Below, in pieces: positions 8,421 to 17,026 of a DNA stretch of 64,000 bases. The translations under genes and the position numbers were made by a program. This DNA is from Lysobacter antibioticus HS124 (GTDB lineage Bacteria; Pseudomonadota; Gammaproteobacteria; Xanthomonadales; Xanthomonadaceae): positions 17,863 through 81,862 of the forward strand of contig NZ_HG424443.1 in NCBI RefSeq assembly GCF_000336385.2. Reading direction: 5' to 3'. Within the stretch, counting starts at the first letter, position 1. Each line of letters opens with the position of its first letter. Below the pieces are notes generated by a model. That model was not told the origin of the DNA, did no database searches, and worked only from the letters and a program-made list of their open reading frames with translations.

Positions 8421-9386
8421 TCAGGCATTCTCGCCGAAATAGGTCCGGCACCATTCGACCACAAGCGGCAGGCCGCGTTCGATCGCGGTCGCCGGCTCGA
8501 AACCGAACGCAGCGTGGGCGCGGGCGGTGTCGGCCATGGTCTCGACCATGTCGCCGGGCTGCATCGGCTTGTACACCTTCTGCGCCGGCTTGCCGGCCGC
8601 GGCTTCGATTACGCCGATGAAATGCTCCAGCTCGACCGGGGTGTGGTTGCCGAGGTTGAACACCCGGTGCGGCGGGGTCTCGGCCGGCGGGTGGTCGAGC
8701 GCGCCGAGCACGCCGGCGACGATGTCGTCGATGAAGGTGAAGTCGCGGCGCATCTTGCCGTGGTTGAACACCTCGATCGGGCGTCCGGCCAGGACCGCGC
8801 GCGAGAACAGCAGCGGCGCCATGTCCGGCCGGCCCCAGGGGCCGTAGACGGTGAAGAAGCGCAGGCCGGTGGCGCGCAGGCCGTACAGCTGGGCGTAGGT
8901 GTAGGCCATCAGCTCGTTGGCGGCCTTGGTCGCCGCGTACAGCGAGCGCGGTTTGTCGATGCGCTGGTCTTCCGAGAACGGCGGCACGGCCGAATCGCCG
9001 TACACCGAGGACGAGCTGGCATAGGCCAGGTGCTGCACGCCGCGGTGCCGGCACAGCTCGAGCAGGTTGACGAAGCCGACCAGGTTGCTGTCGACGTAGG
9101 CGTGCGGATGGCTCAGCGAATAGCGCACCCCGGCCTGGGCGGCGAGGTGGATCACCCGCTCGGGACGGACCTCGTCGAACAGCGCGGCCAGGCCGTCGCG
9201 GTCGCCGAGGTCGAGCGCGCGGATATCCACGTCCGGGCACAGCGCGGCGACGCGGTCGCGCTTGAGCTGCGGGTCGTAGTAGTCGTTGTAATTGTCCAGG
9301 CCGACGACGGCGCGGCCCTGGGCGCGCAGCGCGCGGCAGACGTTGGCGCCGATGAAGCCGGCTGCGCCGGTGACGAGGATGGTCAT
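8421..9386 (-). CDS. NAD-dependent epimerase, probably UDP-glucuronate 4-epimerase
   Basis: 321 residues of the extended short-chain dehydrogenase fold. The nucleotide-binding motif TGAAGFIGANVCRAL is at residues 6-20, the catalytic serine region is ASSSSVYG and the Tyr-x-x-x-Lys pair is YAATK. The segment FFTVYGPWGRPDMAPLLF is characteristic of UDP-glucuronate 4-epimerases (UDP-galacturonate formation) rather than GalE. It would supply a uronic acid for envelope polysaccharide. It lies 192 bases upstream of the GT2 gene in the same direction. Confidence 0.88.
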   Translation of the reverse strand: MTILVTGAAGFIGANVCRALRAQGRAVVGLDNYNDYYDPQLKRDRVAALCPDVDIRALDLGDRDGLAALFDEVRPERVIHLAAQAGVRYSLSHPHAYVDSNLVGFVNLLELCRHRGVQHLAYASSSSVYGDSAVPPFSEDQRIDKPRSLYAATKAANELMAYTYAQLYGLRATGLRFFTVYGPWGRPDMAPLLFSRAVLAGRPIEVFNHGKMRRDFTFIDDIVAGVLGALDHPPAETPPHRVFNLGNHTPVELEHFIGVIEAAAGKPAQKVYKPMQPGDMVETMADTARAHAAFGFEPATAIERGLPLVVEWCRTYFGENA

Positions 9387-9527
9387 GGAAGCTGCGGCGA
9401 GAATGGGGAGGGACGGTTTGCAGATTGAGCGAAGCGGCGTCGGAGCCGTGTCGCTGCGCCCGCGGCAGCTTGGCCGCGGGCGCCTGAAGCGCAGTTCACT
9501 GCCGATTGCCGCAGTGCGGCGGGCGAT

Positions 9528-9962
9528 TTACTGCGCCGAGATCTGCCGCGCCAGGCCGAAGGCCTCGTCCAGCTGCTCCTGGCTGGCGGCGTCGATCCAG
9601 ACGTAGACCTTGACCTTGCTCTTGGGCTTCTCGCCCGGCAGGGAGATCACCGTCTCGCGCGAGTAGGGGCGGGCGTTGCCGACGGTGGCCTTCTTGTGCC
9701 AGATCACCGCCTGGCTGCCGACCGTGCCCTTCTCGGCGCGCGCCTTCTTGGCCGGCTTGAAGCTGCGCTGGCCCAGGTACACGCCCAGGCCGGTGCCGGT
9801 GCCGAGGCTGGACGGCAGTTCGAGGTAGCAGATGGTGTAGTTGGCGCCCTGGCGCTGGCCCCATTTCAGACTTGCATCGTTGAGCTCGGGGCAGGTCCCG
9901 TTCGACTGCGCCCAGGCCAGGACCGGTGCCAGCATCAGTGCGGCGGCGGCCATCCATTTCAT
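9528..9962 (-). CDS. Small secreted protein of unknown function
   Basis: A 144-residue protein with a clean signal peptide (MKWMAAAALMLAPVLAWAQ) and a mature domain with two cysteines near its start (TCPELN, TICYLE). The later half is rich in Lys and beta-type residues and ends in a predicted helix (SQEQLDEAFGLARQISAQ). Two in-frame ATGs are possible. I chose 9962 because GAAGGAG abuts the ATG at 9968 but lies six bases from the one at 9962. I do not recognise a family; it probably acts in the periplasm. Confidence 0.75.
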   Translation of the reverse strand: MKWMAAAALMLAPVLAWAQSNGTCPELNDASLKWGQRQGANYTICYLELPSSLGTGTGLGVYLGQRSFKPAKKARAEKGTVGSQAVIWHKKATVGNARPYSRETVISLPGEKPKSKVKVYVWIDAASQEQLDEAFGLARQISAQ

Positions 9963-10137
9963 GTGCATCTCCTTCTCGGTGTCGGGTTCGGGCCGCAGCG
10001 GCGACGCGCAAAGCCCGGCCGGAGGAGTCGGGCTGGGCGGGCGGCGAATGCGGAGACGCCAGTTTAGTGGATAACGCCGGCGGTTCCGGCGTCGGGGTCA
10101 CAAGAAAAGCGGCCGGGACCCAGGCGCGGGGCCCGGC

Positions 10138-10602
10138 TCAGTCGACGGCGGCTGCGCGGTCTTCGTGCGGGTGCCCAGGATAGAAAGCCAGGTCCAGGCC
10201 GATCCCGAGCCGAGCCGCCGCGGCCAGCAGGTCGGGCTCCAGTTCCAGGCCGCAATCGTCGTCGCAGAACAAGCCAATGAAGAACCCGGCGCGGCCGCCT
10301 TCCTCGCGCAAGGCCCGCAAGGCCTCGGCATGCAACGAAAGCCGCCGCAGCCATCCGGCCAGGAATTCTTCCAGGGGCTGCCGTCGCGAGTAGCAGGGCT
10401 GCGGCCCCGCCGTGAGGTCGGCGCTCCAGCTCGATTCGCGGTAGGCCCCGGGCAGGGCCCGGCCGTTCGGGGTCGCGCGAAGATCGCCGGCGCGGCTGTG
10501 CCGACAGATGGCTGGATCGAGCTCGAGACCTTCGGTCCAGGGGCCCAGGTCGGCGTCGGGATGCCGCAGTCGCAGGCTGACCCGGTAGCGGTACGGGTTC
10601 AG
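10138..10602 (-). CDS. DUF4279 domain protein with apparent CTG start overlapping parB stop
   Basis: Translated from 10602 the frame gives a 154-residue protein whose start [19 protein letters not shown] and later ALPGAYRESSWS fit the DUF4279 family pattern (Y-x-V-S-L-R-I-x-H-P-D ... Y-R-E-S-x-W). No ATG, GTG or TTG lies upstream in this frame near the domain boundary. The only candidate is CTG at 10602-10600, which overlaps the parB stop (cTGA). The first ATG (10335) would remove the conserved half. Either a CTG start is used through coupling to parB or the start has been lost. The function of the family is unknown. Confidence 0.6.
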   Translation of the reverse strand: MNPYRYRVSLRLRHPDADLGPWTEGLELDPAICRHSRAGDLRATPNGRALPGAYRESSWSADLTAGPQPCYSRRQPLEEFLAGWLRRLSLHAEALRALREEGGRAGFFIGLFCDDDCGLELEPDLLAAAARLGIGLDLAFYPGHPHEDRAAAVD

Positions 10603-11510
10603 GCCTCGACCTTGCCGCGCAGCTTTTCCAGCACGCCTTCCAGCGAGTCCAGGTCGGTGTAGTGGATCACCAGGCGGCCCTTGCCGCCGCGGCCGTGGAG
10701 CACGTTGACCTTGGCGTTGAGCGATTCCGACAGCTCGCGCTCCAGGGTCAGGATGTCGGCCTGCGGCTTGGCCTTGGCCGGCTTGGGCTTGCCGGCGGTG
10801 GGGATCTTGCCGGCGGCGAGCTGCTGCACCCGGTGTTCGACGTCGCGCACCGACCAGCCGGCCTCGGCGGCCTGGCGGGCCAGGGCGATCGCCGCCTGCG
10901 GGGCCAGGGTCAGCAGGGCGCGGGCGTGGCCCATCTCCAGGGCGCGGGTCTCGACCAGCACCCGGATCTCGGCCGGCAGTTCCAGCAGGCGCAGCAGGTT
11001 GGACACCGCGGCGCGCGAGCGGCCCACGGCCTCGGCGGCCTGAGCGTGGGTCAGGTCGAACTCGTCGATCAGGCGGGTCAGCGCCTGCGCCTCTTCCAGC
11101 GGGTTGAGGTCTTCGCGCTGGATGTTCTCGATCAGCGCCATCGCGACCACGGTGCGGTCGTCGACTTCGCGGATCACCACCGGGATCTCGCTCAGCCCGG
11201 CCAGGCGCGAGGCGCGCCAGCGGCGTTCGCCGGCGATGATTTCGTAGGTCCTGCCGCCGCGTTCGCCGATCTCGCGCACGACGATCGGCTGGATCACGCC
11301 CTGGGCCTTGATCGACTCGGCCAGCTCGGCCAGCTTGTCTTCGTCCCAGTGCTTGCGCGGCTGGTACTTGCCCGCGCTCAGCGAATCCACCGGCAGGTGG
11401 CGCAGCAGGTCGCCGGGCTGGGCCTCGACCAGGGTCGGCGCTTCGGCAGCCGCCTTGGGGCCGAGCAGGGCTTCCAGGCCGCGGCCGAGGCCGCGCTTCT
11501 TGGCGGTCAT
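10599..11510 (-). CDS. parB: Chromosome partitioning protein ParB
   Basis: 303 residues. A short basic N-terminus ([14 protein letters not shown]) is typical of chromosomal ParB. The nuclease-like CTP-binding domain contains [19 protein letters not shown] and the arginine-rich motif [13 protein letters not shown] helix-turn-helix follows ([26 protein letters not shown]), and a C-terminal dimerisation region ends the protein. ParB binds parS sites near the origin and forms the partition complex with ParA. Its ATG overlaps the parA stop by four bases (ATGA), so the two are co-translated. Confidence 0.97.
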   Translation of the reverse strand: MTAKKRGLGRGLEALLGPKAAAEAPTLVEAQPGDLLRHLPVDSLSAGKYQPRKHWDEDKLAELAESIKAQGVIQPIVVREIGERGGRTYEIIAGERRWRASRLAGLSEIPVVIREVDDRTVVAMALIENIQREDLNPLEEAQALTRLIDEFDLTHAQAAEAVGRSRAAVSNLLRLLELPAEIRVLVETRALEMGHARALLTLAPQAAIALARQAAEAGWSVRDVEHRVQQLAAGKIPTAGKPKPAKAKPQADILTLERELSESLNAKVNVLHGRGGKGRLVIHYTDLDSLEGVLEKLRGKVEA

Positions 11511-12325
11511 GCCACGGTCTCCGCGGTGGCGGCGCGCGCGGCGGCCTTGGCGGCCTGCTCGCGTTCGCGCTGACGGCGCAGCACCTCGCCGGCCAGGCCC
11601 ATGTAGGCGATGCCGCCGCGGCTGGCCTTGTCGTAGCCGACGATGCTCTGGCCGTGGCTGGGCGCTTCGGCCAGGCGCACGTTGCGCGGCACGATGGTCC
11701 GGAACACGCGGTCGCCGAAGTGATTGATCAGTTCGGCCGAGACCGCGTTGGCGAGGTTGTTGCGCACGTCGAACATGGTGCGCAACACGCCTTCGATTTC
11801 GAGTGAAGGGTTGAGCCGGGCCTTGAGCGCCTCGATGGTGTCGACCAGCGCGCTCAGGCCTTCCAGGGCGTAGTACTCGCACTGCATCGGCACGATGATC
11901 GAATCGGCCGCGGTCAGCGCGTTCAAGGTCAGCAGCGACAGCGCCGGCGGGCAGTCGATGATGATGAAGTCGTAGCGGTCGGCCAGCGGCGCCAGCGCGC
12001 GCTTGAGCCGCTGTTCGCGCTCGTCCTCGGCCATCAGCCGGATCTCGGCCGCGGTCAGGTCGATGTTGCCGGGCAGCAGGTCGAACTCTTCCGGGGCGCG
12101 CACGATCGCGCTGCCGACCTCGGCTTCGCCGAGCAGGACGTCGCAGACCGAATCCTCGAGCTGGCGCTTGTCGATGCCGCTGCCCATGGTCGCGTTGCCC
12201 TGCGGGTCCAGGTCGACCAGCAGCACGCGCTTGGGCGCGCGCGCCAGCGCGGCGGCCAGGTTGACCGCGGTGGTGGTCTTGCCGACCCCGCCTTTCTGAT
12301 TGGCGACGGCGATGATGCGGGCCAT
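11507..12325 (-). CDS. parA: Chromosome partitioning ATPase ParA (Soj)
   Basis: 272 residues starting MARIIAVANQKGGVGKTTTAVNL, with the deviant Walker A motif KGGVGKTTT of the ParA/MinD family at residues 10-19. DLDPQGNATMGSG, IIIDCPPALSLLTLNAL and VPMQCEYYALEGL are further family signatures. The ATPase forms dynamic DNA-bound dimers that position ParB-parS complexes. I chose the start at 12325 because it gives the canonical N-terminus; upstream in-frame codons extend only into the intergenic region. It sits between rsmG and parB, the usual order near many replication origins. Confidence 0.97.
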   Translation of the reverse strand: MARIIAVANQKGGVGKTTTAVNLAAALARAPKRVLLVDLDPQGNATMGSGIDKRQLEDSVCDVLLGEAEVGSAIVRAPEEFDLLPGNIDLTAAEIRLMAEDEREQRLKRALAPLADRYDFIIIDCPPALSLLTLNALTAADSIIVPMQCEYYALEGLSALVDTIEALKARLNPSLEIEGVLRTMFDVRNNLANAVSAELINHFGDRVFRTIVPRNVRLAEAPSHGQSIVGYDKASRGGIAYMGLAGEVLRRQREREQAAKAAARAATAETVA

Positions 12326-12396
12326 GCGGCTCGTCCCCTGCTGATTCGGTGTGATGACGGGAGACGGCCGGCGCTCGGCGCCGGCCGGACTGGGCA

Positions 12397-13110
12397 TTAT
12401 GCCCCAGGGCGGGTTGCGGGGTTCGCGGCCGCGGCGCCGGCTTCGGCGGCTTCGCCGCGGCGGCCGATCACCACCATGTGGCGCTCGGCGGCCAGGCCGG
12501 GCACGCGCATCGGCTCGACCGCGCGCACTTCCCAGGCCGGCGGCAGGGCGGCGATCTCGTCGTCGGGGCGCACGCCCTTCATCGCCAGCAGCACCCCGCC
12601 GGGCTTGAGCAGGTGGCCGCCGAGTTCGAGGATCAGCGGCAGCGTGGCCAGGGCGCGGGCGGTGATCGCGTCGTAGGCGCCGGGTTCGGCGAAGGCCTCG
12701 ATCCGCGACTCGGCCACACGCGCGTCCTTCAGGCCGAGCTGGCGCAGGGCCTCGCGCATGAACCGGGCTTTCTTGCCGTTGCTCTCGACCAGGGTCACGC
12801 GCAGGCCGGGCTTGACGATGGACAGCGGGATACCGGGCAGGCCGGGGCCGGTGCCCAGGTCGGCCAGGGCGCCGCCGCGGCGCGCCAGCGGGTCGACGTA
12901 GGCGTGCATGGCCAGCGAATCGAGCAGGTGCTTGGCGACCATCTCCTGCGGGTCGCGGACCGCGGTCAGGTTGTAGGTGCGGTTCCAGCGCGCCAGCAGG
13001 GCCAGGTAGTCGAGCAGCGGCGCGGACAGGGCCGGTTCCAGGCCGAGCGCGGACAGGCCGGCTTCGAGCTCGCTGCGCAGCCCGGGCGGCAGAGGGGTGG
13101 GGGTCGTCAT
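12397..13110 (-). CDS. rsmG: 16S rRNA (guanine527-N7)-methyltransferase RsmG
   Basis: 237 residues. The N-terminus ([27 protein letters not shown]) and the SAM-binding motif [19 protein letters not shown] are typical of GidB/RsmG, which methylates G527 of 16S rRNA in the ribosome decoding region. [12 protein letters not shown] and [10 protein letters not shown] complete the family pattern. The start at 13110 gives the usual length. It is 71 bases upstream of parA, the classic rsmG-parA-parB order. Confidence 0.95.
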   Translation of the reverse strand: MTTPTPLPPGLRSELEAGLSALGLEPALSAPLLDYLALLARWNRTYNLTAVRDPQEMVAKHLLDSLAMHAYVDPLARRGGALADLGTGPGLPGIPLSIVKPGLRVTLVESNGKKARFMREALRQLGLKDARVAESRIEAFAEPGAYDAITARALATLPLILELGGHLLKPGGVLLAMKGVRPDDEIAALPPAWEVRAVEPMRVPGLAAERHMVVIGRRGEAAEAGAAAANPATRPGA

Positions 13111-13160
13111 CGGCGACAGTATCGCCGATGCCCGGCGACGGACGGAAACCCGGGCCGGGG

Positions 13161-13757
13161 TCAGGCCGGACGCGGGCGCCAGGCCAGCGCGCCCAGATAG
13201 CCGGGCGCCGGCTCGATCTCGCGCAGGGTCCAGTCCGGCGCCGCGCCCAGGGCCGGGTCGCACTCGACCAGGCGCAGTCCGCCGGCGCCGTCCTCGAAGC
13301 GCAGCTTTTCCAGGCCGAACGACAGGCCGTGGCCGTGCGCCTTGAGCACCGCCTCCTTGGCGCACCACAGGCGCAGGAAGGCGCGGTCGCGGTCGGGGTG
13401 ATCGCGCAGCCAGTCGGCCTCGGCGACGCTGAAGAAGCGTGCCGCGACCTCCAGCGCGCGCGGCCGGCGATGCAGCCGTTCCAGGTCGACCCCGATCCGG
13501 GCCTGCCGCGCCAGCGCCACCAGCAGGCGCTCGCCGCTGTGGCTCCAGTTGCAGTCGTAGCCCTGATGAGGCGGATTCAGGTGCGGGCGCTGGCGCTCGT
13601 CGCGGCTCAGGCTCAGGCCCGGGTCGCCGAGCTGCCCGGCCAGCCAGGCCCGCGCTTCGGGTTCGGCGGGTTGGCCGTGACGATGCGCCAGCCAGGTCCA
13701 ACGCACCGCATGCGGACCGGCTTCGGCATGGACATCGGCGGGAGCGGAGACGGACAT
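13161..13757 (-). CDS. Sfp-type 4'-phosphopantetheinyl transferase
   Basis: 198 residues with the family motifs [19 protein letters not shown] (magnesium-binding Asp and Glu, about residues 88-93) and [16 protein letters not shown] (about 127-142). It transfers the 4'-phosphopantetheine arm from CoA to a serine of a carrier protein. It lies back to back with the AMP-ligase gene at 13928, and the pigment ACP at 46299 is a likely client. Sfp-type enzymes also activate fatty-acid or non-ribosomal peptide carriers, so the partner is inference. Confidence 0.92.
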   Translation of the reverse strand: MSVSAPADVHAEAGPHAVRWTWLAHRHGQPAEPEARAWLAGQLGDPGLSLSRDERQRPHLNPPHQGYDCNWSHSGERLLVALARQARIGVDLERLHRRPRALEVAARFFSVAEADWLRDHPDRDRAFLRLWCAKEAVLKAHGHGLSFGLEKLRFEDGAGGLRLVECDPALGAAPDWTLREIEPAPGYLGALAWRPRPA

Positions 13758-13927
13758 GAACGGCGTGCTTTGGCGTCGGCCGGGCCGGTCAGCGTAAGCT
13801 AAATGCGGGGAACGGACTCAGCCGGCCGGCGTGGCGCGCGACACGCGCCGTCAGCGCAGGATCAGGCGGGTCCGGGCAAGTTGCAGCGCATGAAGCGGCC
13901 TCGGCGGCCGCGGGAAACCACACCAGG

Positions 13928-15316
13928 ATGTCAGCCGTCGTCGATTCCAGCCTCGTTGCGCTCAGCCAGGACGCTGCGCCGCGCGAATGCCAGACGTTCG
14001 CTTTCGTCGCCGGCGATGCGGCCTCCGCGCTCGCGTTCGGCCGCGACGGCGCGATCGACCGTGCCCGCTTCCAGGCCGAAGTGCGCGCGCTCGCGGCGAG
14101 CCTGCCGGCGGCGCGCCATGCGGTGAACCTGTGCGAAGACCGCTACCGCTTCCTGGTCGCGCTGTGCGCGGTGGCGGTGCGCGGGCAGGTCAACCTGCTG
14201 CCTTCCTCGCGCGCGCCGGCGGTGATCGACGACGTGCTCGGCCGCTATCCCGACAGCTATTGCCTCGGCGATCTGGCCCTGGACCCTTTGCCGCCGCGCT
14301 ACGTCCGCCTCGACGCCGAGTTGGCGCGCGCCGACGCCGCGCCGGCGCTGCAGGCCGATGCCTCGGCGCTGCTGGCGATCGGCTTCACCTCCGGCAGCAC
14401 CGGCCAGCCCAAGCCCAATCCCAAGACCTGGAGCGCGTTCCGTACCAGCACCGCGCAGAACCTCGCCGCGCTGCACGACCTGCTGCGCGAGGACGGCACC
14501 ACCTGCGTGGTCGCCACGGTGCCGCCGCAGCACATGTACGGCATGGAGATGTCGGTGCTGCTGCCCTTGCTCGGCCCGGTCGCGGTGCACGCCGGCCGGC
14601 CGTTCTTCCCCGACGATGTCGCCCGCGCGCTGGCCGACGCGCCCACGCCGCCGCTGCTGGTGACCACGCCGGTGCATCTGCGCGCGCTGGTCGAGTCCGG
14701 CGTGGACCTGCCGCCGCTGGCCGGGGTGGTCTCGGCCACCGCGCCCTTGCCGGTGGAGCTGGCCGTCGCCGCCGAGGCGCGTTACCGCTGCGAAGTGCGC
14801 GAGGTGTTCGGTTCCACCGAGACCTGCGTGTTCGCGCGCCGCCGCACCGCGCGCGAAACCGCGTGGACGCCGTTGCCCGGCGTGCGCGTGTCGCCGCAGC
14901 CGGACGGCACCGCCGTGCATGCGCCGCACCTGCCCGAGCCGGTGGTGCTGGCCGACCTGATGGAGGTCGACGCCGACGGCCGCTTCGTCCTGCGCGGGCG
15001 CAGCGCCGATCTGTTGGAAATCGCCGGCAAGCGCGCCTCGCTCGGCGATCTCACCCGCAAACTGCTGGCGATCGAGGGCGTGCGCGACGGCGCGGTGTTC
15101 CAGCTCGACGCCGCCGACGCGTTCGGCGTGCGCCGCATCGCCGCTCTGGTGGTCGCTCCGGATCTGGACGAAGCGACGATCCTGCAGGCGCTGCGGCAAA
15201 GCATCGATCCGGTGTTCCTGCCGCGTCCGCTGCGCCGGGTCGCGGCCTTGCCGCGCAACGAGACCGGCAAGCTGCCGCGCAGCGCGTTGGAAGCGATGCT
15301 GCACGCCGCCGGTTGA
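13928..15316 (+). CDS. Acyl/aryl-AMP ligase of the aryl-polyene pigment pathway
   Basis: 462 residues of the ANL adenylating superfamily. The phosphate-binding loop FTSGSTGQPKP is near residue 155, the aromatic/ATP motif EVFGSTET near 295, the hinge region LRGRSADLLEIAGKR near 357 and the C-terminal lysine segment LPRNETGKLPRSAL near 440. It would activate an aryl or acyl acid as AMP ester and load it on an ACP. Similar ligases occur in xanthomonadin and aryl-polyene clusters, where 3-hydroxybenzoate is the likely starter. Here it is about 30 kb from the main cluster but beside a phosphopantetheinyl transferase. Substrate assignment is inference. Confidence 0.85.
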   Translation: MSAVVDSSLVALSQDAAPRECQTFAFVAGDAASALAFGRDGAIDRARFQAEVRALAASLPAARHAVNLCEDRYRFLVALCAVAVRGQVNLLPSSRAPAVIDDVLGRYPDSYCLGDLALDPLPPRYVRLDAELARADAAPALQADASALLAIGFTSGSTGQPKPNPKTWSAFRTSTAQNLAALHDLLREDGTTCVVATVPPQHMYGMEMSVLLPLLGPVAVHAGRPFFPDDVARALADAPTPPLLVTTPVHLRALVESGVDLPPLAGVVSATAPLPVELAVAAEARYRCEVREVFGSTETCVFARRRTARETAWTPLPGVRVSPQPDGTAVHAPHLPEPVVLADLMEVDADGRFVLRGRSADLLEIAGKRASLGDLTRKLLAIEGVRDGAVFQLDAADAFGVRRIAALVVAPDLDEATILQALRQSIDPVFLPRPLRRVAALPRNETGKLPRSALEAMLHAAG

Positions 15317-15808
15317 GCGATGCGGCGGCCGGCCGTCGCTTCGCCGATTCGATTCGAGCGGCGCATGTGGCGGATGAGCGGGTGAACATAGCCGTTCAGT
15401 GCGGATCATTGGGTGCGTTTCCTGCACCGCGCGCACTTCGCGACCGACGGTCGCAACCGGCCGCCGACCGGCGAGGTCGAGGCGCGAATAGCGCGGTTCG
15501 CAAAATCGCCGAGCCAGTCGCGGGCGCGCGGCCGCTTCGTTGCCGCCGACGCTCCCGGGGCGGCGGAAACCCGTCCGCAGGTCGGCCGAAACCGACCGTT
15601 CGCGCGGCCCTCGCGAACGGCTGCGCACCGATCTTCACGACGCGAAAACACCTTGTTTTCGCGGTTACTGTGCTTCACGCGACACTGATATCGCTCTGAC
15701 GCAACCATCACGGTGCGCGATTCAGACTGCGAGCGTCCCCTTTGAAAGGGACGACGGCGGCGCTGCCGCCGCCTCGCGCATCACCCGTGAATCGCTAGGA
15801 GAACGCAC
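15317..15808. other. Intergenic region upstream of GlsB-like gene
   Basis: 492 bases, with stretches less GC-rich than the genes on either side (for example 15640-15720). It contains the hairpin gtcccctttgaaagggac at 15735-15752, related to the 'cccctttgaaa' pieces at 28348. The promoter of the stress-type membrane protein gene should be here; I see no certain core promoter. Confidence 0.5.
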
Positions 15809-16084
15809 ATGCTCGGTATCATCATTTGGCTGGTCGTAGGCGGTGTCATCGGCTGGATCGCCAGCATGATCATGAGGACCGACGGTCAGCAGGGTATCTT
15901 CCTCAACATCATCGTCGGCATCGTCGGCGCGTTCCTCGGCGGTTGGCTGGGCGGCGTGCTCGGCATCGGTTCGGGCACCATCAACAGCGGCGCTTTCAGC
16001 CTCTCGGGCCTGTTGCTGTCGCTGGTCGGCGCGGTGGTGCTGCTGGCCATCGTCAATCTGTTCCGCCGCGGTCGCGTGCGCTGA
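15809..16084 (+). CDS. GlsB/YeaQ/YmgE family stress-response membrane protein
   Basis: 91 residues, nearly all hydrophobic. The start MLGIIIWLVVGGVIGWIASMIM, the central GIFLNIIVGIVGAFLGGWL and the C-terminal GLLLSLVGAVVLLAIVNLF are the three transmembrane segments of this family, which has the transglycosylase-associated-protein fold name in databases. Members are small inner-membrane proteins often induced by general stress; their biochemical role is unknown. CTAGGAG precedes the ATG by a good distance and a bidirectional terminator follows at 16101, so it is a single-gene unit. Confidence 0.93.
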   Translation: MLGIIIWLVVGGVIGWIASMIMRTDGQQGIFLNIIVGIVGAFLGGWLGGVLGIGSGTINSGAFSLSGLLLSLVGAVVLLAIVNLFRRGRVR

Positions 16085-16100
16085 CGCGCCGCGTTGCCGC

Positions 16101-16137
16101 AACGAAAAAAGCCCGGCTTCGGCCGGGCTTTTTCGTT
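16101..16137 (+). terminator. Bidirectional Rho-independent terminator
   Basis: Inverted repeat AACGAAAAAAGCCCGGC-TTCG-GCCGGGC followed by TTTTTCGTT. The GC stem (16111-16117 with 16122-16128) carries a TTCG tetraloop with A and T runs on the two sides, so it can stop both the GlsB-like transcript and the convergent exonuclease III transcript. Confidence 0.9.
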
Positions 16138-16142
16138 GCGGC

Positions 16143-16250
16143 GGGGATTGGGGATTAGAGATTCGTCAAAGCAAGAGCGATCTCGCTCTTTCGAATCCCG
16201 AAGCTCTAATCCCGGCTTTTTACCAATCCCGAATCCCTAATCCCCGCTCA
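16143..16250. repeat. Clustered GGGATTNGGG / CCCNAATCCC short repeats
   Basis: Between the terminator and the exonuclease III stop, several copies of a GGGATTNGGGATT-like unit (near 16144) face CCCGAATCCC-like and CCTAATCCC-like copies (16193-16248), with the palindrome gagcgatctcgctc between. Similar units occur at 6128-6141 and 58597-58624. This is a low-complexity extragenic repeat family of unknown role. Confidence 0.55.
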
Positions 16251-17010
16251 AAGCCACCCACGCCGGCGCATGATCGCTGGGGCGGTCCCAGGTGCGCGGT
16301 TCGCGGTCGATGCCGGAGGCGACGCAGCGGGCGCGCAGGGCGTCGGAGACCAGGTTGAGGTCGATGCGCAGGCCGAGGTTGCGGCGGAAGCCGGCCTGGC
16401 GGTAGTCCCACCACGAGAACTGGCCTTCGTCTTGGTTGTGCAGGCGGTAGCCGTCGTGCAGGCCGAGCGCGAACAGGCGGCGCAGCGCGTCGCGTTCGGC
16501 GGTCGAGGTCAGGATGTGGTCGTCGTTCCACACCGCCGGGTCGTGGGTGTCGCGCGCTTCCGGGGCGATGTTGAAGTCGCCGAGCACGATCATGTCCGGG
16601 TAGCGCTGCAGTTCCTGCTGCAGCCAGGCGTGCACGGCATCGAGCCAGCGCAGCTTGTAGGCGTACTTCTCGGTGCCCACGTCCTGGCCGTTGACCACGT
16701 ACAGGTTGACGATGCGCAGGCCGCCGACGGTGGCGGCGATGACGCGCTTTTGCTCGTCCTCGAAACCGGGGATGCCGACCTGCACGTCCTCGGCGCTGTC
16801 GCGCGAGAGGATGGCCACGCCGTTGTAGGTCTTCTGCCCGGCGAACACGCTGCGATAGCCGGCCTCGGCCAGGGCGGTGTCGGGGAAGCGGTTGTCTTCG
16901 AGCTTGGTTTCCTGCAGCGCGACGATGTCCGGCGCGAAGCCGGCCAGCCACTGTTGCAGGTGCGGCAAGCGCACGTTGAGCGAGTTGACGTTCCAGCTGA
17001 CGATTTTCAT
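16237..17010 (-). CDS. xth: Exodeoxyribonuclease III
   Basis: 257 residues of the endonuclease/exonuclease/phosphatase fold. MKIVSWNVNSLNVRLPHLQQWL carries the metal-site Asn, LQETKLED the catalytic Glu, LGDFNIAP the Asp-Asn pair and PSDHAPAWV the terminal Asp-His. The enzyme cuts abasic sites in base excision repair and removes 3' blocking groups. The length matches bacterial XthA. It converges on the GlsB-like gene and shares the bidirectional terminator. Confidence 0.96.
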   Translation of the reverse strand: MKIVSWNVNSLNVRLPHLQQWLAGFAPDIVALQETKLEDNRFPDTALAEAGYRSVFAGQKTYNGVAILSRDSAEDVQVGIPGFEDEQKRVIAATVGGLRIVNLYVVNGQDVGTEKYAYKLRWLDAVHAWLQQELQRYPDMIVLGDFNIAPEARDTHDPAVWNDDHILTSTAERDALRRLFALGLHDGYRLHNQDEGQFSWWDYRQAGFRRNLGLRIDLNLVSDALRARCVASGIDREPRTWDRPSDHAPAWVALSGD

Positions 17011-17026
17011 GCGGGGCAGTGTAGCG

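Noticed and set aside
10599..12325. parS sites near parAB
   Set aside because: I looked for the palindrome TGTTNCACGTGNAACA in this area and saw no convincing copy; a site could be outside the window.
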